This document shows positions 50,396 through 58,114 of a DNA stretch of 64,000 nt, piece by piece. Under the pieces are notes generated by a model. That model worked only from the letters and a program-made list of their open reading frames with translations. It made no database searches and was not told the DNA's origin. Position 1 is the first letter of the stretch; every line of letters begins with the position of its first letter. This DNA comes from Phytopseudomonas straminea (GTDB taxonomy: Bacteria > Pseudomonadota > Gammaproteobacteria > Pseudomonadales > Pseudomonadaceae): contig NZ_FOMO01000001.1 of the NCBI RefSeq assembly GCF_900112645.1, positions 434,001 to 498,000 of the forward strand, in the 5' to 3' direction. The position numbers were made by a program, and so were the translations under genes.

Positions 50396-51358
50396 ATGAG
50401 CGTTCGCCTCGGCATCGTCATGGATCCCATCGCGCAGATTTCCTACAAGAAGGACAGCTCGCTGGCCATGCTTCTGGCAGCCCAGGCGCGTGGCTGGAGC
50501 CTCTTCTATATGGAGCAGAAGGACCTCTATCAGGCCGCCGGTGTTGCTCGCGGCCGCACACGTCCGCTCAAGGTGTTCGCCGATCCCCAGCACTGGTTCG
50601 AATTCGGTGACGAGCAGGACATGCCCCTGGCCGAACTCGACGTGATCCTGATGCGCAAGGATCCGCCCTTCGATAACGAATTCGTCTATTCAACCTACCT
50701 GCTCGAACAGGCCGAGGAAGCCGGCACGCTGGTGGTCAACCGACCACAGAGCCTGCGCGACTGCAACGAGAAGTTCTTCGCCACACGCTTTCCGCAGTTC
50801 ACACCGGAGACCATCGTCAGCCGCAGACCCGACATTCTGCGTGATTTTGCGAGACAGCACCGTGACATCATTCTCAAACCCCTCGATGGAATGGGCGGAT
50901 CGATGATCTTTCGTCACCGCGAGGGCGACCCGAACCTGTCGGTGATTCTCGAAGCCCTCACCGCCCATGGCAGCCAGCAGATCATGGCGCAGCGTTACCT
51001 GCCCGCCATCGTCGACGGCGACAAGCGTATTCTGATGATAGACGGTGAACCGGTTCCTTACTGCCTGGCGCGTATTCCGGCCAGCGGCGAAACCCGCGGC
51101 AACCTGGCGGCCGGTGGCCGTGGCGAAGCCCGCCCGCTCACCGAGCGCGACCGCGAAATCGCCGCCGCCGTCGGCCCGAGCCTGCGCGAGCGCGGCCTGC
51201 TGTTCGTCGGCCTGGACGTGATCGGCGACCGCCTCACCGAGATCAACGTCACCAGCCCGACCTGCATTCGCGAGATCGATGCGGCCTTCGATACGCGCAT
51301 CGGCGAACAGCTGATGGACAAGATTGCCGAAAAGCTCAATGCGCGGAGTGCTTCATAG
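50396..51358 (+). CDS. gshB: Glutathione synthetase
   Basis: ATP-grasp ligase of 320 residues adding glycine to gamma-glutamylcysteine. The N-terminal RLGIVMDPIAQI motif, the LMRKDPPFDNEFVYSTY region and the ATP-grasp elements LKPLDGMGGSMIF and LDVIGDRLTEINVTSPT are intact. GGAG lies eight bases before ATG 50396, and the longer upstream frame is not supported. It is divergent from pilG and precedes tonB. Confidence 0.97.
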   Translation: MSVRLGIVMDPIAQISYKKDSSLAMLLAAQARGWSLFYMEQKDLYQAAGVARGRTRPLKVFADPQHWFEFGDEQDMPLAELDVILMRKDPPFDNEFVYSTYLLEQAEEAGTLVVNRPQSLRDCNEKFFATRFPQFTPETIVSRRPDILRDFARQHRDIILKPLDGMGGSMIFRHREGDPNLSVILEALTAHGSQQIMAQRYLPAIVDGDKRILMIDGEPVPYCLARIPASGETRGNLAAGGRGEARPLTERDREIAAAVGPSLRERGLLFVGLDVIGDRLTEINVTSPTCIREIDAAFDTRIGEQLMDKIAEKLNARSAS

Positions 51359-51459
51359 ACTTTTGCACATCGCCTCGGCAGACTGCGCGGCAACCCAGGG
51401 TCTGCTGACGTTTCAGCACGACCGTGCCGAAACGTTGACAGCCCCGACGACAGACCGTG

Positions 51460-52356
51460 ATGAACGCGACAACCAGCCCACCCGATCTCACCTCCTCCGG
51501 CGTTCGCCCGGCGGACCGGCTGGGCTTCACCCTGTTTCTGGCCGCGGTACTGCACGCCGCGCTGATTCTCGGCGTCGGCTTCACCTTTGCCGAGCCCGGG
51601 CAGATCAGCAAGACCCTGGAAATCACCCTGTCCACCTTCAAGAGCGATGAAAAGCCCAAGGAGGCGGACTTCCTCGCCCAGGACAACCAGCAGGGCAGCG
51701 GCACCCTGGACAAGAAGGCGGCGCCGACTACCACCGAACAGGCGCCCTTCCAGGACACCGAAGTACGCAAGGTGACGCCCGCCGCCGCACCGCCGCCGCC
51801 CGCCGTGAAGCCCGAAGCGCCGAAAGCCGCGGTAACCACCCGCGCCCCGCAACAGCAGAAGGCGCCGGCCAAGCGCGAGGAAACCAAGCCGACGTCGCCG
51901 AGCCCGGAGGCGCCGTCCTTCGACAGCGCGCAACTGTCCGCCGAGATCGCCAGCCTGGAGGCCGAGCTGTCCGACCAGGTGCAACAGTACGCCAAGCGCC
52001 CGAAGATCCACCGCCTCAACGCCGCCTCGACCATGCGCGACAAGGGCGCCTGGTACAAGGACGAATGGCGCAAGAAGGTCGAGCGCATCGGCAACCTCAA
52101 TTACCCGGACGACGCCCGCCGCCGGCAAATTCACGGCAGCCTGCGCCTGCTGGTGTCGATCAACCGTGATGGCAGCCTGTACGAAGTGATGGTGCTGGAA
52201 TCGTCCGGCGAGCAGGTGCTCGATCAGGCCGCCATGCGCATCGTGCGCCTGGCCGCGCCCTACGCGCCGTTCACCGGCGATCTGGCCGACATCGACCGCC
52301 TGGAAATCATCCGCACCTGGCGTTTCGAGCGGGGCGACCGCCTGTCGAGCAATTGA
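51460..52356 (+). CDS. tonB3: TonB-like energy transducer (TonB3 type)
   Basis: Inner-membrane protein of 298 residues linking proton-motive force to the outer membrane. A short cytoplasmic head is followed by a transmembrane helix (about 22-42, with H32), a Pro/Ala/Lys-rich periplasmic spacer, a helical region (about 150-185) and a C-terminal TonB domain with YPDDARRRQIHGSLRLLVS and VLESSGEQVLDQAAMRIV. No exbB/exbD is adjacent. The equivalent gene between gshB and algH in P. aeruginosa is tonB3, reported to be needed for twitching. A GTG one codon earlier is an alternative start. Confidence 0.88.
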   Translation: MNATTSPPDLTSSGVRPADRLGFTLFLAAVLHAALILGVGFTFAEPGQISKTLEITLSTFKSDEKPKEADFLAQDNQQGSGTLDKKAAPTTTEQAPFQDTEVRKVTPAAAPPPPAVKPEAPKAAVTTRAPQQQKAPAKREETKPTSPSPEAPSFDSAQLSAEIASLEAELSDQVQQYAKRPKIHRLNAASTMRDKGAWYKDEWRKKVERIGNLNYPDDARRRQIHGSLRLLVSINRDGSLYEVMVLESSGEQVLDQAAMRIVRLAAPYAPFTGDLADIDRLEIIRTWRFERGDRLSSN

Positions 52357-52426
52357 CCCCCGGCGCGACGTTTTCATCCATACGTGCAGCTTGTAGCTTG
52401 CGCCGCGCAGCTTCAAACTAACGGCC

Positions 52427-52996
52427 ATGAAAGACGCCAGCCCGAGCATTCTCAAGCACCACTTCCTGATCGCCATGCCGCACATGGACGATCCGAATTT
52501 CGCGCATACCGTGATCTACCTCATCGATCACAACGACCAGGGCGCCATGGGCCTGGTGATCAACCGCCCCAACGGCCTGAACCTGGCCGACGTGCTCGAA
52601 CAGCTGCGGCCGGACAGTGATCCTTCGATGCTGTGCCAAAGCCTGCCGATCTTCAGTGGCGGCCCGGTGCAGACCGACCGCGGCTTCGTGCTGCACCCCA
52701 AGGGCCAGCACTTCCAGGCTACCGTCGATCTCGGCGACCTCAGTCTGTCTACCTCCCAGGACGTGCTGTTCGCCATCGCCGAAGGCAAAGGCCCGGCCAG
52801 CCACCTGATCGCCCTCGGCTATGCCGGCTGGGGCGCCGGTCAGCTGGAGGCCGAGCTGGCCGATAACGCCTGGCTGACCTGCCCGGCGAACCAGGCGATT
52901 CTGTTCGAAACGCCCTACGATCAGCGCCTCGGCGCCGCCGCCGCGCTGCTCGGCATCGACCTCAACCTGCTCACCGCCCAGGCGGGCCACGCCTGA
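52427..52996 (+). CDS. algH: AlgH/YqgE family protein
   Basis: Cytosolic protein of 189 residues of the UPF0301 (YqgE/AlgH) family. The N-terminal [24 protein letters not shown] and [18 protein letters not shown] segments and the central [15 protein letters not shown] are characteristic. AlgH was named for an effect on alginate genes in P. aeruginosa, but its biochemical role is unknown. Its TGA overlaps the ATG of ruvX (TGATG), starting a compact run through pyrC'. Confidence 0.94.
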   Translation: MKDASPSILKHHFLIAMPHMDDPNFAHTVIYLIDHNDQGAMGLVINRPNGLNLADVLEQLRPDSDPSMLCQSLPIFSGGPVQTDRGFVLHPKGQHFQATVDLGDLSLSTSQDVLFAIAEGKGPASHLIALGYAGWGAGQLEAELADNAWLTCPANQAILFETPYDQRLGAAAALLGIDLNLLTAQAGHA

Positions 52997-53439
52997 TGGC
53001 CGAAATCGACAAACAATCGCTGCGCCTGTTGCTCGGCTTCGACTACGGCACCAAGCAGATCGGCGTCGCCGTCGGCCAGCCGATCACCGGCTCGGCCCGC
53101 GAGCTGTGCATCCTCAAGGCGCAGAACGGCGTGCCGGACTGGCAGAAGGTCGAAGCGCTGATCAAGGAATGGCAACCCGATGCAATCGTCGTCGGCCTGC
53201 CGTTGAACATGGATGGCACGCCGAGCGACATGAGCGAACGGGCCGAGAAGTTCGCCCGCCGCCTCAACGGTCGTTTCAACCTGCCGGTATTCACCCACGA
53301 CGAACGCCTGACCACCTATGCCGCCAAGGGCGAGCGCCTGCAGCAGGGCCAGACCGGCGGCTATCGCCAGCGCCCGGTCGACGCCCTGGCCGCCGCTCTG
53401 CTGCTGCAGGGCTGGCTGGAAGAAAACTGCCTGGGCTGA
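52996..53439 (+). CDS. ruvX: YqgF/RuvX RNase H-fold nuclease
   Basis: Protein of 147 residues with the RNase H-like resolvase fold. It carries [16 protein letters not shown] with the first catalytic Asp, [36 protein letters not shown] and a C-terminal D in [12 protein letters not shown]. The family acts in 5'-end processing of pre-16S rRNA; Holliday-junction roles have also been proposed. One-base overlap with algH implies translational coupling. Confidence 0.95.
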   Translation: MAEIDKQSLRLLLGFDYGTKQIGVAVGQPITGSARELCILKAQNGVPDWQKVEALIKEWQPDAIVVGLPLNMDGTPSDMSERAEKFARRLNGRFNLPVFTHDERLTTYAAKGERLQQGQTGGYRQRPVDALAAALLLQGWLEENCLG

Positions 53440-53460
53440 CCCGGCCACAAGGAGCTTTAG

Positions 53461-53982
53461 ATGAGCCTACCCAACCCCGCCGAACTGCTGCCGCAGATGG
53501 CGACCTCGCTGAGCAACCACCTGAGCCGCCGGCAGATCGGCACGCCGCGCTTCATAGGCATCCGCACCGGCGGCGTGTGGGTGGCCCAGGCGCTGCTCGA
53601 GCAATTGGGCCGCGACGAGCCATTGGGCGTGCTCGACGTATCCTTCTACCGCGACGACTTCACCCAGAACGGCCTGCACCCACAGGTGCAGCCGTCCGAA
53701 CTGCCGTTCGAGATCGAGGGCCAGCACCTGGTGCTGATCGACGACGTGCTGATGAGCGGGCGCACCATCCGCGCCGCGCTGAACGAGCTGTTCGACTACG
53801 GTCGCCCGGCCAGCGTGACTCTGGTCAGCTTGCTCGACCTGGACGCCCGCGAACTGCCGATCCGCCCCGACGTGGTCGGCGCGACGCTGTCGCTGGCGGC
53901 CGATCAGCGGGTAAAATTGTCCGGCCCCGCGCCCTTCACCCTCGAACTCCAGACGCTTTCCGACCAAGGCCGTCCGCAATGA
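53461..53982 (+). CDS. pyrR: PyrR-type uracil phosphoribosyltransferase/regulator
   Basis: Protein of 173 residues with the PRTase motif [17 protein letters not shown] (PRPP-binding) and the PyrR-type FYRDDFTQ segment. In Gram-positive bacteria PyrR binds RNA to attenuate pyr operons. In Pseudomonas it is reported to affect pyrimidine gene expression, but no PyrR-binding leader is visible here, so its regulatory role is not shown by sequence. AAGGAG precedes the ATG, and the stop overlaps pyrB as ATGA. Confidence 0.93.
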   Translation: MSLPNPAELLPQMATSLSNHLSRRQIGTPRFIGIRTGGVWVAQALLEQLGRDEPLGVLDVSFYRDDFTQNGLHPQVQPSELPFEIEGQHLVLIDDVLMSGRTIRAALNELFDYGRPASVTLVSLLDLDARELPIRPDVVGATLSLAADQRVKLSGPAPFTLELQTLSDQGRPQ

Positions 53983-54986
53983 CCGCACTCGATGCCAAGC
54001 GCCCCCTGCAACTGAACGACCAAGGCCAGTTGCGCCATTTCCTGTCCCTCGACGGCCTGCCCCGCGAGTTGCTGACGGAAATCCTCGACACCGCCGACTC
54101 CTTCCTCGAGGTCGGCGCCCGCGCCGTGAAGAAGGTCCCGCTGCTGCGCGGCAAGACGGTGTGCAACGTGTTCTTCGAGAACTCCACGCGCACCCGGACC
54201 ACCTTCGAGCTGGCCGCTCAGCGCCTGTCCGCCGACGTGATCAGCCTTAACGTGTCGACCAGCTCGACCAGCAAGGGCGAGACGCTGTTCGATACCCTGC
54301 GCAACCTCGAAGCCATGGCCGCCGACATCTTCGTGGTGCGCCATGCCGGCTCCGGCGCCGCCCACTTCATCGCCGAGCACGTGTGCCCGAACCTGGCGAT
54401 CATCAACGGTGGCGACGGCCGCCACGCGCACCCGACCCAGGGCATGCTCGACATGCTGACCATCCGTCGCCACAAGGGCAGCTTCGAGAACCTCTCGGTG
54501 GCCATCGTCGGCGACATCCTGCATTCGCGGGTGGCGCGCTCCAACATGCTGGCGCTCAAGACCCTCGGCTGCCCCGACATCCGCGTGATCGCACCGAAGA
54601 CCCTGCTGCCCATCGGCCTGGAAGAAAGCTACGGCGTGCGCGTGTTCAGCGATGCCAATGAAGGCCTCAAGGATGTCGACGTGGTGATCATGCTGCGCCT
54701 GCAGCGCGAGCGCATGACCGGCGGCCTGCTGCCCAGCGAGGGCGAGTTCTACCGCCTGTTCGGCCTGACCGAGCAGCGCCTCAAGCTGGCCAAGCCCGAT
54801 GCGCTGGTCATGCACCCGGGGCCGATCAACCGTGGCGTGGAGATCGAGTCGGCGGTGGCCGACGGCCCGCAGTCGGTGATCCTCAACCAGGTCACCTACG
54901 GCATCGCCATCCGCATGGCCGTGCTGTCCATGGCCATGAGCGGCCAGAACGCCCAACGCCAACTCAACGCTGAGGAGCAAAACTGA
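53979..54986 (+). CDS. pyrB: Aspartate carbamoyltransferase catalytic chain
   Basis: Enzyme of 335 residues making carbamoyl-aspartate, the committed step of pyrimidine synthesis. The carbamoyl-phosphate motif STRTRTTFE, the [11 protein letters not shown] region and [11 protein letters not shown] are present. The start at 53979 forms an ATGA overlap with pyrR; the much longer frame upstream is a shadow of ruvX and pyrR. In Pseudomonas PyrB needs the inactive PyrC' to form the stable dodecamer, and that gene follows at once. No pyrI is present, consistent with this class. Confidence 0.97.
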   Translation: MTALDAKRPLQLNDQGQLRHFLSLDGLPRELLTEILDTADSFLEVGARAVKKVPLLRGKTVCNVFFENSTRTRTTFELAAQRLSADVISLNVSTSSTSKGETLFDTLRNLEAMAADIFVVRHAGSGAAHFIAEHVCPNLAIINGGDGRHAHPTQGMLDMLTIRRHKGSFENLSVAIVGDILHSRVARSNMLALKTLGCPDIRVIAPKTLLPIGLEESYGVRVFSDANEGLKDVDVVIMLRLQRERMTGGLLPSEGEFYRLFGLTEQRLKLAKPDALVMHPGPINRGVEIESAVADGPQSVILNQVTYGIAIRMAVLSMAMSGQNAQRQLNAEEQN

Positions 54987-56257
54987 TGCGTACCCGTATC
55001 CTCGGCGCCCGCGTCATCGACCCGAGCAGCGGCTTCGATCAGGTCGCCGACCTGTATATAGAAGGCGGCAAGCTGAGCGCCATCGGCCAGGCGCCGGCCG
55101 GCTTCGAAGCCGACCAGACCCTGGACGCCAGCGGCCTGGTCGCGGCACCCGGCCTAGTCGACCTGTCCGTCGCCCTGCGCGAGCCCGGCTACAGCCGCAA
55201 GGGCAGCATCGCCAGTGAAACCCTGGCCGCTGCCGCTGGCGGCGTCACCAGCCTGTGCTGCCCGCCGATCACCAAGCCAGTGCTGGACACCTCGGCGGTG
55301 GCCGAACTGATCCTCGACCGCGCCCGCGAAGCCGGCCACGCCAAGGTGTTTCCCATCGGCGCCCTGAGCAAGGGGCTCGATGGCGAGCAGCTCGCCGAGC
55401 TGGTCGCCCTGCGCGATGCCGGCTGCGTCGCGTTCGGCAATGGCCTGAACAATTTCCGCAACGCGCGCACCCTGCGCCGCGCCCTGGAATATGCAGCCAC
55501 CTTCGACCTCACGGTGATCTTCCACTCCCAGGATCATGACCTCGCCGAAGGTGGCCTGGCCCATGAAGGCGCCACCGCCAGCTTCCTCGGCCTGTCGGGG
55601 ATTCCGGAAACCGCCGAGACCGTGGCCCTGGCGCGCGACCTGCTTTTGGTCGAGCAGAGCGGCGTGCGGGCGCACTTCAGCCAGCTGACCAGTGCCCGAG
55701 GTGCCCAGCTGATCGCCGATGCCCAGGCTCGTGGCCTGCCGGTCACTGCCGATGTAGCGCTGTACCAACTGATTCTCACCGACGAGGCGCTGATCGACTT
55801 CTCCAGCCTCTATCACGTGCAACCGCCGCTGCGCACCCGCGCCGACCGCGATGGCCTGCGTGAGGCGGTAAAGAGCGGAGTGATCAGCGCCATCTCCAGC
55901 CATCACCAGCCCCACGAGCTCGATGCCAAGCTGGCGCCCTTCGGTGAGACCGAGCCAGGCATCAGCGGCGTGCAGTTGCTGCTGCCACTGGCCATGACTC
56001 TGGTGCAGGACGGTTTGCTGGATCTGCCCACCTTGCTCGCCCGCCTGAGCAGCGGCCCGGCGCAGGCACTACGCCTGCCGGTTGGCCAGCTCAAGCAGGG
56101 GGATGCGGCGGATATCCTGCTGTTCGACCCCCAGGCCTCCACCGTGGCCGGCGAGAGCTGGTACTCCAAAGGCCGTAACAGCCCATTCCTGGGCCACTGC
56201 CTGCCCAGCCAGGTGCGCTACACCCTGGTGGACGGGCATATCAGCTTCCAAGGCTGA
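54986..56257 (+). CDS. pyrC': Inactive dihydroorotase homologue PyrC' (ATCase subunit)
   Basis: Protein of 423 residues with a dihydroorotase/amidohydrolase fold. The metal-binding HxH after the first strand is missing: the usual D-HVH-REPG region reads VDLSVALREPG. Catalysis is therefore not expected. In P. aeruginosa and P. putida this gene product is a structural partner of PyrB required for ATCase assembly, and the active dihydroorotase is encoded elsewhere. Its ATG overlaps the pyrB stop (TGATG), matching equimolar production. Confidence 0.95.
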   Translation: MRTRILGARVIDPSSGFDQVADLYIEGGKLSAIGQAPAGFEADQTLDASGLVAAPGLVDLSVALREPGYSRKGSIASETLAAAAGGVTSLCCPPITKPVLDTSAVAELILDRAREAGHAKVFPIGALSKGLDGEQLAELVALRDAGCVAFGNGLNNFRNARTLRRALEYAATFDLTVIFHSQDHDLAEGGLAHEGATASFLGLSGIPETAETVALARDLLLVEQSGVRAHFSQLTSARGAQLIADAQARGLPVTADVALYQLILTDEALIDFSSLYHVQPPLRTRADRDGLREAVKSGVISAISSHHQPHELDAKLAPFGETEPGISGVQLLLPLAMTLVQDGLLDLPTLLARLSSGPAQALRLPVGQLKQGDAADILLFDPQASTVAGESWYSKGRNSPFLGHCLPSQVRYTLVDGHISFQG

Positions 56258-56271
56258 TCTGCCACCGGCTC

Positions 56272-56299
56272 ATGTGGGAGCGGGCCATGCCCGCGAAAT
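56272..56299. repeat. Pseudomonas REP-type element
   Basis: GTGGGAGCGGGCC-ATGCCCGCGAA resembles the short imperfect palindromic REP sequences common between genes in Pseudomonas (core GGAGCGGGC-N-GCCCGCGAA). It lies 14 bases after pyrC'. Confidence 0.7.
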
Positions 56300-56313
56300 A
56301 ATCCGCATCAACC

Positions 56314-56353
56314 AGGCATCCCTGTCGCCCCACAAGGGCCGGCAGCGATGCCT
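56314..56353. terminator. Long imperfect hairpin between pyrC' and the TM2 gene
   Basis: Outer stem AGGCATC / GATGCCT with further inner pairing (CTG/CAG, CCC/GGG) spans 40 nt in the 106-bp gap between convergent genes. No T-run follows. Together with the REP element it probably protects or ends both transcripts. Confidence 0.5.
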
Positions 56354-56363
56354 GCCCTCACCC

Positions 56364-56762
56364 TTATCCATTACGCGCATTCTCGATCGACACCTGATTG
56401 TTCAGCGTCCACAGGTCGTACAGCACGCCGACCAGAAACAGCCCGCCGGTCAGCAGATAAAGGATCCCGGTGATCCACTTGCCCTGATACATGCGGTGCA
56501 CGCCGAAGATGCCCAGGAACGTCAGCAGGATCCACGCGACGTTGTAATCGAGCCGGCCGGCCGTGAAGCGCAGGTCCGCTTCGCGATCCATCGCCGGGAT
56601 CAGGAACAGGTCGATGATCCAGCCGATGAACAGCAGGCCCAGGGTGAAAAACCAGATGGTGCCGGTCACCGGCTTGCCGTAATAGAAACGGTGCGCACCG
56701 AGGAAGCCGAAGATCCACAGCAGATAGCCGATGATCTTGCTGTGGGTATCAGGACGCTGCAT
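56364..56762 (-). CDS. Tandem TM2-domain membrane protein
   Basis: Small membrane protein of 132 residues made of two TM2 units, each with paired hydrophobic helices. Unit 1 (about 10-55) has LGAHRFYYGKPVTG and a closing IIDLFLIP. Unit 2 (about 72-122) has FGVHRMYQGKWITG and VLYDLWTL. The Arg/Tyr/Gly core and the closing Asp recur in both, pointing to an internal duplication. TM2 proteins have no agreed function in bacteria. It converges on pyrC' and is divergent from the radical SAM gene (140 bp). Confidence 0.8.
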   Translation of the reverse strand: MQRPDTHSKIIGYLLWIFGFLGAHRFYYGKPVTGTIWFFTLGLLFIGWIIDLFLIPAMDREADLRFTAGRLDYNVAWILLTFLGIFGVHRMYQGKWITGILYLLTGGLFLVGVLYDLWTLNNQVSIENARNG

Positions 56763-56902
56763 CAGATTCTCCAGAAAAGACAGGTTGATTCGCTTCGATC
56801 CATGGCGGCGCCGCAGGTTTCGCCTTTCACCGACGAGACGACCTTGCGGGAACCGAATGCTTACCGAATACTGTACATAAATACAGCTATCGAATCGTAC
56901 CC

Positions 56903-58114
56903 ATGGAATTGATCGAAAAGCTTACGGTACTCGCCGACGCCGCAAAATACGATGTTTCCTGCGCCAGCAGCGGCGCGCCCAAACGCAGCTCGAAAGGCCA
57001 GAGCGGCATGGGCGCCACCGACGGCATGGGCATCTGCCACAGTTTCACCCCCGATGGCCGCTGCGTCGCGCTGCTGAAAATCCTGCTGACCAACTTCTGC
57101 CTGTACGACTGCCAATACTGCGTCAACCGTCGTTCCAGTGACGTGCCGCGGGCGCGCTTCACGCCCGAGGAAGTGGTCACCCTGACCCTGGATTTCTATC
57201 GTCGCAACTGCATCAGTGGGCTATTTCTCAGCTCCGGCATCATCCGCTCGGCGGACTACACCATGGAGCAACTCAACCGGGTCGCCAAGCTGCTGCGCGA
57301 GGAAAACGAGTTTCGTGGCTACATCCACCTCAAGACCATTCCCGACGCATCGCCGGAGCTGATCGCCGAAGCCGGTCGCTACGCCGACCGCCTCAGCGTG
57401 AACATCGAACTGCCCACCGAAAGCAGCCTGATCCGCCTGGCGCCGGAAAAGAGCGTGGCGCCGATCAAGCAGGCCATGGGCACCATTCGCAATGGCGTCG
57501 AGGAGGCCGACAGCGAGAAGCGCGCGCCCGCCTTCGCGCCTGCCGGGCAAAGCACGCAGATGATCGTCGGCGCAGACGCCACCGACGACAGCACCATCCT
57601 GCACACCGCCCAGTCGCTGTACGGCGACTTCCGCCTCAAGCGCGTCTATTACTCGGCCTTCAGCCCGATTCCGCAAAGCCCCAAGAGCGTCCCCTTCGAG
57701 GCGCCGCCGCTGCTGCGCGAGCACCGCCTGTATCAGGCGGACTTCCTGATGCGCGGCTACGGCTTCAAGGCCACCGAGTTGCTCGACGGCCCCGGCAACC
57801 TGGCGCTGGATATCGACCCAAAACTGGCCTGGGCACTGAACAATCGCCAGCATTTCCCCGTCGACCTCAACCGCGCGGACGTGACCCTGATCGCCCGCAT
57901 CCCCGGCATTGGCGTGCTCAGCGCCCAGCGCCTGGTCGCCCTGCGCCGCCAGAAGCGCATCCGTTTTGCGGACGTCGGCCGCCTGCGCTGCGTACTGGAA
58001 AAAGCCAAACCGTTCATCGTCACTCAGGATTACCGCCCGGCTCAGGCGACCCGCGAATCCCTGGTGCTGCGCCAGCAATTGAGCGAAGCGCCGCAACAGA
58101 TGGGGCTCTGGTGA
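56903..58114 (+). CDS. Putative DNA modification/repair radical SAM protein
   Basis: Radical SAM protein of 403 residues. The cluster motif CX3CX2C is C66, C70 and C73 (TNFCLYDCQYC), and the barrel continues with FLSSGIIRS and the substrate-side HLKTIPDASPE. A helix-hairpin-helix DNA-binding element lies near the C-terminus (LIARIPGIGVLSAQRLVALR). This matches a family named only as putative DNA modification/repair radical SAM proteins, usually encoded next to a uracil-DNA-glycosylase-like gene, as here. The stop overlaps the start of that gene (TGATG). Substrate and reaction are unknown. Confidence 0.85.
   Translation: MELIEKLTVLADAAKYDVSCASSGAPKRSSKGQSGMGATDGMGICHSFTPDGRCVALLKILLTNFCLYDCQYCVNRRSSDVPRARFTPEEVVTLTLDFYRRNCISGLFLSSGIIRSADYTMEQLNRVAKLLREENEFRGYIHLKTIPDASPELIAEAGRYADRLSVNIELPTESSLIRLAPEKSVAPIKQAMGTIRNGVEEADSEKRAPAFAPAGQSTQMIVGADATDDSTILHTAQSLYGDFRLKRVYYSAFSPIPQSPKSVPFEAPPLLREHRLYQADFLMRGYGFKATELLDGPGNLALDIDPKLAWALNNRQHFPVDLNRADVTLIARIPGIGVLSAQRLVALRRQKRIRFADVGRLRCVLEKAKPFIVTQDYRPAQATRESLVLRQQLSEAPQQMGLW

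Noticed and set aside
53106..53978. Long N-terminal extension of pyrB
   Set aside because: This part overlaps ruvX and pyrR out of frame and is Arg/Pro/Ala-rich. The ATG at 53979 overlaps the pyrR stop and begins the true PyrB sequence.
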